Source: Lysobacter sp.
GTDB taxonomy: Bacteria > Pseudomonadota > Gammaproteobacteria > Xanthomonadales > Xanthomonadaceae
Direction: 5' to 3'
Assembly: GCA_027306995.1 (NCBI GenBank)
Contig: DAHUXS010000003.1
Span: 186,001-250,000 of the forward strand
DNA length: 64,000 nt
Shown here: piece by piece, positions 20,181 through 28,564 of the stretch
Layout: the number at the start of each line of letters is the position of its first letter
How positions within the stretch are numbered: position 1 is the stretch's first letter
Notes under the pieces: model-generated
What the model saw: the letters and a program-made list of their open reading frames with translations, nothing else
The model's database searches: none
Told to the model about the DNA's origin: nothing
Made by a program: the position numbers and the translations under genes

Positions 20181-20999
20181 TCACATTCCCGGCGTATCGA
20201 TCCCCAATCGGGACAGCAGGGCGATCGCGCTGGCCGGATTGCGTTCCTTGGCCGCGCTGATGAAGTAAAGGAAGACGTCGCGCGGCTGCACCGGTGCCGC
20301 GACCGGGGACACGTGCGGCAACTCGGCGGGGTCCTCGCCGCTGGCCCAGCGTTGCGCCAGCGCCGCCCACGCGGCGAGCTCCTCGTCGGGGTAGCCGGTT
20401 TCGATCCAGGTGCGGCTGCGCATCAGGCGCGCGTAGACGAAATCGCCGCTGATGTCGGCGATCTGCGGCAGGTCGGGCGAATCGGTGTGGACGATGGCCA
20501 TGCCGCGCGCACGGGCGATGGCGACGTAGTCGGCATTGACAAAGGCGGCATCGCGCACGTCGAGGACATGGCGCAGACGGCGGCCATCCAGCGTGTCCGG
20601 GATCAGGTCGAGGAAGGCGGTGAAATCATCGCGGTCGACCTGGGCGTTGCGGTCGAGCTGCCAGACCACCGGTCCCAGGCGGTTGCGCAGGTGCGCGAGG
20701 TCGCCGAGGAAGGTATCGACCTGCCCGCCGGTGGACGCCAGCCGTCGCGATTGCGTGATCCGCTTCGGCGCCTTGGCGCTGAAGACGAAATCGTCGGGCA
20801 CCGCATCGCGCCAGCGCGCATAGGTCTCGGGCTTCTGCGCCGCGTAGTAGGTGCTGTTGATTTCGATGCTGGTGACATGGCGGCTGGCGTACTCCAGCTC
20901 CCGCCGTTGCTGCCATCCCTTGGGATAGAAGCGGCCGCGCCACGGCTCGTATACCCAGCCGCCGATGCCAATCCTTATGGCTTCTTTGGTTCTGTCCAT
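20181..20999 (-). CDS. DUF72 (YecE-like) protein
   Basis: A 272-residue cytoplasmic protein with the TIM-barrel DUF72 pattern: IRIGIGGWVYEPWRGRFYPKG at the start, RELEYASRHVTSIEINSTYY, then FVFSAKAPKRITQSRRL, LGPVVWQLDR, and late YARLMRSRTW. The family is widespread and has no accepted activity. The ATG at 20999 gives the conserved N-terminus; the longer open frame upstream overlaps two real genes on the other strand and is an artefact of high GC. It is divergent from the serine hydrolase with about 100 bp between them. Confidence 0.9.
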   Translation of the reverse strand: MDRTKEAIRIGIGGWVYEPWRGRFYPKGWQQRRELEYASRHVTSIEINSTYYAAQKPETYARWRDAVPDDFVFSAKAPKRITQSRRLASTGGQVDTFLGDLAHLRNRLGPVVWQLDRNAQVDRDDFTAFLDLIPDTLDGRRLRHVLDVRDAAFVNADYVAIARARGMAIVHTDSPDLPQIADISGDFVYARLMRSRTWIETGYPDEELAAWAALAQRWASGEDPAELPHVSPVAAPVQPRDVFLYFISAAKERNPASAIALLSRLGIDTPGM

Positions 21000-21101
21000 G
21001 GGCCGGATTGGATGCGCATCCGCGGGCTTGTGCAAGTGCCGATTGCGCGAACTGTGGGATCGGCTACGCTTGTGCCAACGGACTGGAACAGGGTTCCCAC
21101 T

Positions 21102-22715
21102 ATGCATCTGATTTTCCGCCGCTTTCTGGTCGTGACGTTGGTCGCGGTGTGCGCCGTCGCCAATGCCGCGCCCCAGTCCGCGAACGCCCCTGCAAGCACG
21201 TCGACGGCGATCGATCCGTCGCGCCTCGCCGCTTTCGACGCCTATGTCGACGCCGTGCGCAAACAGTTCGACGTGCCGGGCATCGCGGTGGCGATCGTGC
21301 AGGACGGCAAGGTGGTGATGGAGAAGGGTTACGGCCTGCGCAACATCGACGACGGCAAGCCGGTCGATGCCCACACCATGTTCGCCATCGCGTCGAACAC
21401 CAAGGCGTTCACCGCGGCTTCGCTGCAGATGCTGGCCGAAGACGGCAAGCTCGACATGAACGACAAGGTGATCGATCACCTGCCGTGGTTCCGCATGTCC
21501 GATCCCTACATCACCAACGACATGCGCATCCGCGACCTGCTCGCGCATCGCAGCGGCTTGAGCCTCGGCGCCGGCGATCTCCTGTACTGGCCGACTTCGA
21601 GCTATACCACGCGCGAAGTCGCCGAGCGCCTGCGCAACGTGCCGATCACCGGCCAGTTCCGCGCCCAGTACGCCTACGACAACATCCTGTTCGCGGTCGC
21701 CCAGCTGGTGATCGAGGACGCCAGCGGCATGTCGTACAAGCAGTTCCTGCAGACGCGTTTCTTCAACCCGCTGGGCATGACGGAAACCCGCTACAACAGC
21801 GACGACCTCAAGTCCGGCGACAACGTCGCCACCGGGCACGCCAAGTTCAATTTCAAGGAACTGAAGACCGTGGGCACCACCACCTGGCGCAACGCTTCGG
21901 GCGCCGGTGGTCTGTATTCCAGCGTGCATGACCTGACGCGGTGGATGAACGCCCAGCTCGCCGGCGGCCAGATTCCCGGCAGCGACAAGCGACTTTTCAA
22001 CGAGAAGAGCCAGCGCCAGATGTGGTCGGTGCTGACGCCGATTCCGGTTGGCAAGCCATCGGTGCCGGAGTTGCAACCGATGGTGCCGAACTTCAGCGGC
22101 TATGGCGAAGGCTGGTTCCTCAGCGATTACGCCGGCAATCGCCTGGTCTGGCATACCGGCGGTTGGCCGGGCATGGTCTCGCGAGTGACGCTGGTGCCGG
22201 ATCGCAAGCTCGGCGTCGTGGTGCTGACCAATCAGGAAGTGGGCGCCGCCTTCCAGGCCGTGACCTACAAGGCGCTGGATATCCTGCTCGGCCGTTCCGA
22301 TTACGACTGGCTGGGTGCATATGCCAAGGCGGTGGCCAAGGCATCGGGCGATTCCGACGACAGCTGGAAGAAGCACCAGGCTGCACGCGATGCCAAGTCG
22401 AAGCCCTCGTTGCCGCTGTCCGGTTACGCCGGCACCTTCCGCGATCCGTGGTATGGCGATGTGGTGGTGAAGCAGGGCGCGAAGGGGTTGGAGATGCAGT
22501 TCGCGAAGACCGCGGAACTGGTTGGCGACATGGAGCCGTGGCAGAACGACACCTTCATCGTCCATTGGCGCGAGCGCGCGTTGAACGCCGATGCCTTCGT
22601 CAGCTATGCGCTGGATGCCGACGGCAAGGTGCGCGAAGTGCGGATGGAGCCGGTGTCGCCGCTCACCGATTTCAGCTTCGATTTCCAGGACCTGCGCCTG
22701 ACCCCCGCCAAATAA
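21102..22715 (+). CDS. Exported beta-lactamase-fold serine hydrolase with DUF3471 tail
   Basis: A 537-residue protein of the class C beta-lactamase/penicillin-binding (S12) family. A signal peptide ends near AVANAAP. The active-site residues are present: the SxxK tetrad SNTK at 98-101, the YxN triad YDN at 192-194 and HTG at 351-353. From about residue 440 a lipocalin-like C-terminal domain (LSGYAGTFRDPWYGDVVV) matches what is usually called DUF3471. Such enzymes act on D-amino-acid peptides or esters in the periplasm; true beta-lactamase activity is less likely given the long extra domain. It begins with its own promoter region opposite the DUF72 gene. Confidence 0.9.
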   Translation: MHLIFRRFLVVTLVAVCAVANAAPQSANAPASTSTAIDPSRLAAFDAYVDAVRKQFDVPGIAVAIVQDGKVVMEKGYGLRNIDDGKPVDAHTMFAIASNTKAFTAASLQMLAEDGKLDMNDKVIDHLPWFRMSDPYITNDMRIRDLLAHRSGLSLGAGDLLYWPTSSYTTREVAERLRNVPITGQFRAQYAYDNILFAVAQLVIEDASGMSYKQFLQTRFFNPLGMTETRYNSDDLKSGDNVATGHAKFNFKELKTVGTTTWRNASGAGGLYSSVHDLTRWMNAQLAGGQIPGSDKRLFNEKSQRQMWSVLTPIPVGKPSVPELQPMVPNFSGYGEGWFLSDYAGNRLVWHTGGWPGMVSRVTLVPDRKLGVVVLTNQEVGAAFQAVTYKALDILLGRSDYDWLGAYAKAVAKASGDSDDSWKKHQAARDAKSKPSLPLSGYAGTFRDPWYGDVVVKQGAKGLEMQFAKTAELVGDMEPWQNDTFIVHWRERALNADAFVSYALDADGKVREVRMEPVSPLTDFSFDFQDLRLTPAK

Positions 22716-22733
22716 CCGGACGCACGCCGACGC

Positions 22734-23960
22734 ATGAGGATCGAGGAACGCCGGATCGACGTCGACCAGTTGCAGCCGGGCATGTACGTGTGCCGGCTCG
22801 ACCGGCCGTGGGACGGCACGCCGTTCCCGTTGCAGGGCTTCCTGGTGCGCAACGACGATGACGTGCGCGAAATCGAACGCTGGAGCAGCGTGGTCTTCAT
22901 CGACGTCGAGCTGTGCGAACCGGCGCAGCGTCTCCGCTTGATGACGTTGGCGCCACGCGCGGACCGCATCGTCACCCGCGCCGAGCGCGAGCAGGACGAG
23001 CAGGCATTCCAGCAGCGTTTCGAACGTGAAGTGCGCATCGCGGAGAAGGCGTTCACCACGTTCACCGAGCAGGCCTCGGTCTTGCTGGATGCATTGCGCA
23101 GCCGCGATACCCTCGACCAGCAGAGCGTGGATGCCGCCGTCACCCCGGTGGTTGCAGCGGTCACGCGCAACCAGGACGCCTATTTCTGGCTGATGGCGTT
23201 GAAGCGCCATTCCGACTACGCCTATCGCCACGCCACCAATTGCTGCGCGCTGGCGATCGCCTTCGGTCGCGCGTTGTCCTATCCAGAAAGCGGATTGCTG
23301 TCGCTGGCCCGCGGCGGGCTGTTGATGGACATCGGCATGGCCAGCGTGCCGGCCAACGTGGTCGATCGCCCCGGCATGCTGCACGCTTCGCAGGCGATGG
23401 AAATGCGCAACCACGTCGAGGAGGGTTGCCGCCGCTTCGACGCCGCCGGTTTCAACGACTCCGAGGCGCGCGACATGCTCGCCTGCCACCATGAGTTCTT
23501 CGACGGCAGCGGCTACCCGCGACGGCTCGCCGGAACCGGGATTCCGCTGAGTGGGCGCATTGCCTCGATCGTCGATGCCTTCGACGCCATGTCCAGCGAT
23601 CGTCCCTATCGTGCGGCGATGACGCGTGATGCCGCCTTGCGCGAGCTGTATCGCGGCCGCGACCGCCAGTTCCAGAGCGAGCTGGTGGAGGAGTTCGTAC
23701 GCTGCCTCGGCGTCTATCCGGTCGGCACCCTGGTGGAATTGAGCAGCGGCGAAATCGGGATCGTCGTCGCGCAGAACAATGCGCACCGGCTGCGTCCGCG
23801 CTTGATGCTGCTGACCATGCCGGACAAGGCCCTGCGCGATCCCTTTGTCCCGTTCAATCTGCTCGGCAACGAAGTGGACGAGAACGGCGAACGCCTCGGC
23901 ATCGTGCGCAGCGTCCACGGCAACACTTACGGGCTGGATCCGACGGAGTTGTTCCTGTGA
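22734..23960 (+). CDS. HD-GYP domain protein with altered HD dyad
   Basis: A 408-residue protein with an N-terminal DUF3391-like domain (IDVDQLQPGMYVCRLDRPWDGTPF) and a C-terminal HD-GYP domain (about 150-330), the fold that hydrolyses cyclic-di-GMP. His166, His227, the His252-His253 pair, the GYP loop DGSGYP at 257-262 and the DAFDA motif at 281-285 are present. The HD dyad itself reads Met198-Asp199 (LLMDIGM instead of LLHDIGK), so one metal-binding histidine and the following lysine are lost. It may be inactive or bind metal differently. It ends with a GTGA overlap (23957-23960) with the EAL gene, so both are made together. Confidence 0.88.
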   Translation: MRIEERRIDVDQLQPGMYVCRLDRPWDGTPFPLQGFLVRNDDDVREIERWSSVVFIDVELCEPAQRLRLMTLAPRADRIVTRAEREQDEQAFQQRFEREVRIAEKAFTTFTEQASVLLDALRSRDTLDQQSVDAAVTPVVAAVTRNQDAYFWLMALKRHSDYAYRHATNCCALAIAFGRALSYPESGLLSLARGGLLMDIGMASVPANVVDRPGMLHASQAMEMRNHVEEGCRRFDAAGFNDSEARDMLACHHEFFDGSGYPRRLAGTGIPLSGRIASIVDAFDAMSSDRPYRAAMTRDAALRELYRGRDRQFQSELVEEFVRCLGVYPVGTLVELSSGEIGIVVAQNNAHRLRPRLMLLTMPDKALRDPFVPFNLLGNEVDENGERLGIVRSVHGNTYGLDPTELFL

Positions 23961-25195
23961 GCGGCTATCGCCGCGTGCTCGCCGAGATGGTCACCCTCAT
24001 GCGGCAGGAGGATCCCTTCGGCTTGCTGGTGGTGCGTCTGCGGCGCCTGCGCGAAACCGAGCTCTCGTTCGGCCATGCGATTGGCGAGCAATTGCAGCGC
24101 GAAACAGAACTGCTGATCCGCGACGCACTGCGCCCCGGCGACATGCTGTTCCACATCGGCGAAAGCGATTTCGCGATCCTGCTGCCGGCAGTGCGTGGCG
24201 AACCGCATGCCGAACTTGCCGCGGCCAAGATCGCACGCTTGTTCGACCATCCGATCCAGCTCGATCGCCACTCGGTGCTGGCGCGTGTCACGGTTGGCGG
24301 CGTGGTGTCGTCGCCGCAGGAACGCACGCCGGAAGAAATGCTGATGGCGGCCGATCACGCCTGTGCATGGGCGATCCATTCCCGGCACGGTTACGAGATG
24401 GCGCGCGGTCAGGAATTGCGTCCGCCGGTCGGCCACAGCGTGTTGGCCGAAGCGCTGCGGATGAACGCCTTGCAACTCCACCTGCAACCGATCCAGGAAA
24501 TCGCCACGGGCAGGACCGTCGCCTACGAAGCGCTGGCGCGCTGGACGCTGGCGGACGGGCGTTCGGTGTCGCCGGCGGATTTCGTGCCGATGGCGGAGCA
24601 GAGCGGCTTGATCGGCGAACTGACGGTATGGAGCCTGCACGCCGCCATGCGCCACCTCGCGACGTGGAACAAGGTCGCCCCCGACGTGGTGTGCGCGGTG
24701 AACGTGTCGCCGCTGTTCGCGGCCGATGCCGGATTCCGCAGCCTGGTCGAGCGTGCGTTGTCGATCTGGAGCGTCCGCCCCGAGCAACTGATGCTGGAAA
24801 TCACCGAAACCGCGTTTGCCAACAACATCGAGGCGGTGATCGATTCGATGATTGGGCTGAAGGACAAGGGCATCGGAATCGGCATCGACGATTTCGGCAG
24901 CGGCTACGCCACCTTCTCCTACCTGAAGGATTTCCCGGTCTCCGAGCTCAAGATCGATCGCATGTTCATCACCGATCTGGCGCGCGACACGCGCCTGCGC
25001 CAGCTGGTGGCGTCGATGATCGACATGTCGCATCGCCTCGGCATCCACTGCGTGGCCGAAGGGGTGGAGGACCAGGTGACCCTCGACGTGTTGACCGAGC
25101 TCGGTTGCGACCAGGCGCAGGGCTATGTCATCGGTCGCCCGGCGCCCGCCGAGGAAGTGGTGGCGGCGATGCTGGGCGCCCGCAACCCGGCCTGA
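23957..25195 (+). CDS. Cyclic-di-GMP phosphodiesterase, degenerate GGDEF plus EAL
   Basis: A 412-residue cytoplasmic protein. Residues about 20-145 form a GGDEF-like domain whose active-site loop reads GESDF (68-72), so it should not make cyclic-di-GMP and may instead bind GTP or partners. The EAL domain (about 160-405) keeps the residues needed for hydrolysis: EAL at 191-193, Asn249, Glu281, DDFG at 311-314, Lys332, Glu368 and the QGYVIGRP end. It lacks any membrane or PAS sensor region. GTG 23957 is chosen since it overlaps the HD-GYP stop and lies in frame with the whole domain. Likely role: lowering cyclic-di-GMP, with motility or biofilm consequences. Confidence 0.92.
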   Translation: MSGYRRVLAEMVTLMRQEDPFGLLVVRLRRLRETELSFGHAIGEQLQRETELLIRDALRPGDMLFHIGESDFAILLPAVRGEPHAELAAAKIARLFDHPIQLDRHSVLARVTVGGVVSSPQERTPEEMLMAADHACAWAIHSRHGYEMARGQELRPPVGHSVLAEALRMNALQLHLQPIQEIATGRTVAYEALARWTLADGRSVSPADFVPMAEQSGLIGELTVWSLHAAMRHLATWNKVAPDVVCAVNVSPLFAADAGFRSLVERALSIWSVRPEQLMLEITETAFANNIEAVIDSMIGLKDKGIGIGIDDFGSGYATFSYLKDFPVSELKIDRMFITDLARDTRLRQLVASMIDMSHRLGIHCVAEGVEDQVTLDVLTELGCDQAQGYVIGRPAPAEEVVAAMLGARNPA

Positions 25196-25230
25196 ACATT
25201 TCGTTCGCGTATTCCCGGCACAATGTCGGA

Positions 25231-27075
25231 ATGATCTTCCGCTGGTTCGAATCCCTCGTCGACCCCTTCGCCCCCGGCCACGACGGTACGCCGCCGTCGT
25301 CGATCTGGCGTTTCTATTGGCATTACCTGCGCCAGGTGCGCGGCGTGCTGGCCGCGATCTGCGTGGTCGGCTTCTTCGTCGCGCTGGTCGAAGTTTCGCT
25401 GTTCGACTTCGTCGGCAAGCTGGTCGACATGGCCGGCAAGATGGCGGCGCCGGACTTCTTCCGCGTCCACGGCGGCGAGCTGCTGTGGATGGCCTTCGTC
25501 ACCGTCGTCGCACGGCCGTTGCTGCTCGGCATCCACGACATGCTGGTGAACCAGTCGCTGGTGCCATCGTTCACCGCGCGCATCCGCTGGCAACAGCATC
25601 GCTACGTCAATCGCCAGAGCATGGCGTTCTTCCATAACGATTTCGCCGGCCGCATCGCCAACCGCATCATGCAGACCGGTGCATCGCTGCGCGAATCGGC
25701 GGCGCAGATCGTCGATGCGTTGTGGTACGTCATCATCTACACGCTCACCGCGCTCTATCTGTTCGCCAAGGCCGATCCCCGGCTCACCGTGCCGCTGGTG
25801 CTGTGGCTGTTCGGCTACATCGCATTGCTGTGGTACTTCGTGCCCAAGACCAAGGTGCGTTCGCTGGCGGCATCCACCGCGAAGTCGAAATTCATGGGCC
25901 GCGTGGTCGACGGTTACACCAATGCCGCGACGCTCAAACTATTCCCGCATGCGGGGCTGGAAGACGAATACGTCCGCGAGTCGGTGCAGGAGAACGTCGA
26001 CAAGGTGCGAGCGATGACGCGCCTGACCACCGCGATGGACGTGGCGATCACCACGCTCAACGGCCTGATGATCGCCGGCACCGGCGCGCTCGGGCTGTGG
26101 CTGTGGTCGCAGGGCAGGGTGAGCGCGGGCGCGATTGCGTTGTCGACGGGCCTGGCGATTCGCATCAGCAACATGTCGGGCTGGATCATGTGGGTGGTCA
26201 ACGGCATCTTCGAAGCCATCGGCACCGTGCAGGACGGCATGCTCACTGTCGCGCAGCCGCTGACAGTGGTTGATGCGCCGGAAGCCAAACCGCTGGTGGT
26301 GACGCGCGGAGAAGTGCGCTTCGACGACGTGCATTTCCATTACGGCAAGGCCGGCGGCGTGATGGCGGGATTGAACCTGCACATCGCACCGGGAGAGAAG
26401 GTCGGCCTGGTCGGTCCGTCCGGCGCCGGCAAGACCACGCTGGTGAACCTGCTGCTGCGCCTCTACGACCTCGAATCCGGCCACATCCTGATCGACGGCC
26501 AGGACATCGCGCACGTCACTCAGGCCAGCTTGCGCGGGCAGATCGGCATGGTGACGCAGGACACTTCGCTGCTGCATCGCTCGATCCGCGACAACCTGCT
26601 GTACGGGCGTCCGGCGGCGACGTCGGAGCAAGTGGCGGCGGCCGTGCATGGTGCGCGCGCCGACCAGTTCATCCCGGAACTGGTCGACAGCGATGGCCAT
26701 ATCGGTTACGACGCCCATGTCGGCGAGCGCGGCGTCAAGCTTTCGGGTGGCCAGCGCCAACGCATCGCGATTGCGCGCGTGCTGCTGAAGGATGCGCCGA
26801 TCCTGGTGCTGGACGAGGCGACATCCGCACTCGATTCCGATGTCGAGGCGGCGATCCAGGACAGCCTCGATGACTTGATGCAAGGCAAGACGGTCATCGC
26901 GATCGCGCACCGGCTGTCGACGATCGCGCGGATGGACCGGTTGGTGGTGATGGACAAGGGGCGCATCGTCGAATCCGGCACCCATGCCGAACTGATCGCG
27001 CAGGGCGGGCTATATGCGCGGTTGTGGCAGCGCCAGACCGGTGGCTTCGTCGCGCTGGACGACGACAGCGATTAA
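25231..27075 (+). CDS. ABC exporter, fused permease and ATPase
   Basis: A 614-residue half-transporter with an N-terminal membrane domain (six segments, about 40-320) and a C-terminal ATPase domain with Walker A GPSGAGKTT, Q-loop VTQDTSLL, signature LSGGQRQR, Walker B LVLDEATSALD and switch His in AIAHRLSTI. It should work as a homodimer like MsbA or related multidrug and lipid exporters. It begins 35 bp after the EAL gene, on the same strand, and ends with a 4-bp overlap with the convergent receiver-domain gene. The N-terminal 30 residues are hydrophilic. The substrate is not evident from sequence. Confidence 0.93.
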   Translation: MIFRWFESLVDPFAPGHDGTPPSSIWRFYWHYLRQVRGVLAAICVVGFFVALVEVSLFDFVGKLVDMAGKMAAPDFFRVHGGELLWMAFVTVVARPLLLGIHDMLVNQSLVPSFTARIRWQQHRYVNRQSMAFFHNDFAGRIANRIMQTGASLRESAAQIVDALWYVIIYTLTALYLFAKADPRLTVPLVLWLFGYIALLWYFVPKTKVRSLAASTAKSKFMGRVVDGYTNAATLKLFPHAGLEDEYVRESVQENVDKVRAMTRLTTAMDVAITTLNGLMIAGTGALGLWLWSQGRVSAGAIALSTGLAIRISNMSGWIMWVVNGIFEAIGTVQDGMLTVAQPLTVVDAPEAKPLVVTRGEVRFDDVHFHYGKAGGVMAGLNLHIAPGEKVGLVGPSGAGKTTLVNLLLRLYDLESGHILIDGQDIAHVTQASLRGQIGMVTQDTSLLHRSIRDNLLYGRPAATSEQVAAAVHGARADQFIPELVDSDGHIGYDAHVGERGVKLSGGQRQRIAIARVLLKDAPILVLDEATSALDSDVEAAIQDSLDDLMQGKTVIAIAHRLSTIARMDRLVVMDKGRIVESGTHAELIAQGGLYARLWQRQTGGFVALDDDSD

Positions 27076-27629
27076 ACGACCTGCGCCGCCTGGTTACCGT
27101 GCGGGCGCGCGGGACGACCCTGCCAATCGAGCAGGCGTTCGAGGTGCGAGAACACGTCACCACGCCCGAACGGCTTGCGCAGGAAGGCGTCGGCGCCGAT
27201 GCGCTGCGCGTAGTACTGCTCGGTCGCCTGTTCGTTGCCCGACATCATGATCACCGGGATGTCGCGCGTGCCGGGATCGCGGCGCAGGGTGCGCAATACG
27301 CTGAAGCCATCCATGCCCGGCATCACGATGTCGAGCAGGATTGCGTCGGGGCGTTGTGCATGGATGCTGGTCATCGCGTCTTCGCCGGAAGCGGCGGTCG
27401 TGACCTGCACGCCGGCCTGTTTCAGCATGCGCCCAAGCACCGAGAGCACGGTGCCGGAATCGTCGACGATCAATAAGCGCGTGCCGTGGCAGGGATTGCG
27501 TCGCGGATGGCGGCGGCGTTCCTCGCCAGCGTAACCATCGGTTGGAAGATCGGTTGCGGCGACAGGTGCGGTGGCTTCCCCCGGCACCTTTGTCGGTACC
27601 GGCCAACGCAGAAAATCGATCCAGCCCAT
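27072..27629 (-). CDS. Single-domain response regulator with N-terminal extension
   Basis: A 185-residue protein with a receiver domain (about 50-170): the acidic pair in LLIVDDSGTV, the phosphorylated Asp in LLDIVMPGMDG, the Ser in MMSGNE and the Lys in FLRKPF. The first 48 residues form a variable extension rich in Pro and Arg (GEERRRHPRRNPCHG) that resembles no domain I know. There is no output domain, so it likely acts on another protein. No histidine kinase is adjacent. Its stop overlaps that of the ABC exporter tail to tail, at 27072-27075. Confidence 0.87.
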   Translation of the reverse strand: MGWIDFLRWPVPTKVPGEATAPVAATDLPTDGYAGEERRRHPRRNPCHGTRLLIVDDSGTVLSVLGRMLKQAGVQVTTAASGEDAMTSIHAQRPDAILLDIVMPGMDGFSVLRTLRRDPGTRDIPVIMMSGNEQATEQYYAQRIGADAFLRKPFGRGDVFSHLERLLDWQGRPARPHGNQAAQVV

Positions 27630-27697
27630 GAATCCCCCAGCTCAGCGTCCGATGCCGAAAAGTCGATTGTAGCGGGGGATCCGGGCTTGTGCTCGAT

Positions 27698-28564
27698 TCA
27701 GCGCGCCGTCGCCGCGGACAACCGCGCCAGGCCGATCAGTCGTGCCGCGCGCAGGCCGCCAAGCACCAGCGTGCCCAGTTGCAGCACCAGCATCGCCATC
27801 GCGACATTGCCCTTGATCAGGTCGAGCACGATCAGGGGCGACACCAGTGCCGCCAGTCCCATCGTCACGACATAGACCAGTGCCACCGAGAACGGGCGGC
27901 GCAGCATCAGGCCGATGCCGCGCAGTGCCGCGCGCCACGCCGTACGCAACTGGCCATCGGCGGCGAACTGCGCGCGCGTCGCATCCAGTGCGCATTGGGC
28001 GATCGCGAACGCCGCCACCATTACGGCCGTTCCCACGTACTGCAGGTGCTTGGCCTGGCTGGTCAGGATGGCGGCGTCGGCGGATTTTCCGATCACGCCG
28101 AACACGACGCTGGCGAGGCCGAGCAGTGCGCCGAGCGGAATCGCCAGGATCAGCCAGACGCGGAACTGGCGCCAGTATTCGCGCAGGCCGCCGTGCAGCA
28201 ATTCGCCGAAACCGAGCGGACGTCCTTCGCGCAGGCTCGCCACCAGCATGCCGGAGAGCAGCGGCGACAGCAGCAGGGCGAACGCGAAGGTCACGCCGAT
28301 ATGCAGGCCGAGTGCCTGGCCGCCACCGTGGCCGAGCATCGAGAAGATGCCGTCGGCCAGCAGCGGCACGTTGTTGCCGGCATCGATGTCCGCTGCCTGC
28401 GGGCTGTACCCGAAGGTGTTGGCGATCATCGCGCGCAGCGGCACGCTGGCGGCGATCGCCGGGATCAGCGCGGCCAGCAGCCACAGGATCAACATGCGCC
28501 AGTGGCGCGGAGCACTCGTCAGTCCGCCGATCAGGGCGCGGAACCCGTTGACGCGGCCGCTCAC
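27698..28564 (-). CDS. Multi-pass membrane protein coupled to M1 peptidase
   Basis: A 288-residue protein with about six hydrophobic segments and short loops. I do not recognise the family. GTG at 28564 overlaps the stop of the upstream M1 peptidase gene (GTGA, 28561-28564), so translation is probably coupled. Cytoplasmic-type positive residues sit in the first part (VNGFRALIGGLTSAPRHWRM), and a glycine-rich stretch GHGGGQALGLHIGV lies at the third segment. It could be a transport or assembly protein for products of the peptidase, but there is no motif to prove it. Confidence 0.7.
   Translation of the reverse strand: MSGRVNGFRALIGGLTSAPRHWRMLILWLLAALIPAIAASVPLRAMIANTFGYSPQAADIDAGNNVPLLADGIFSMLGHGGGQALGLHIGVTFAFALLLSPLLSGMLVASLREGRPLGFGELLHGGLREYWRQFRVWLILAIPLGALLGLASVVFGVIGKSADAAILTSQAKHLQYVGTAVMVAAFAIAQCALDATRAQFAADGQLRTAWRAALRGIGLMLRRPFSVALVYVVTMGLAALVSPLIVLDLIKGNVAMAMLVLQLGTLVLGGLRAARLIGLARLSAATAR

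Noticed and set aside
20181-23918. A 1245-codon open frame on the - strand
   Set aside because: Only its end (20181-20999, DUF72) is coding. The rest lies antisense to the serine hydrolase and HD-GYP genes, and its translation is low-complexity, as expected for GC-rich DNA.
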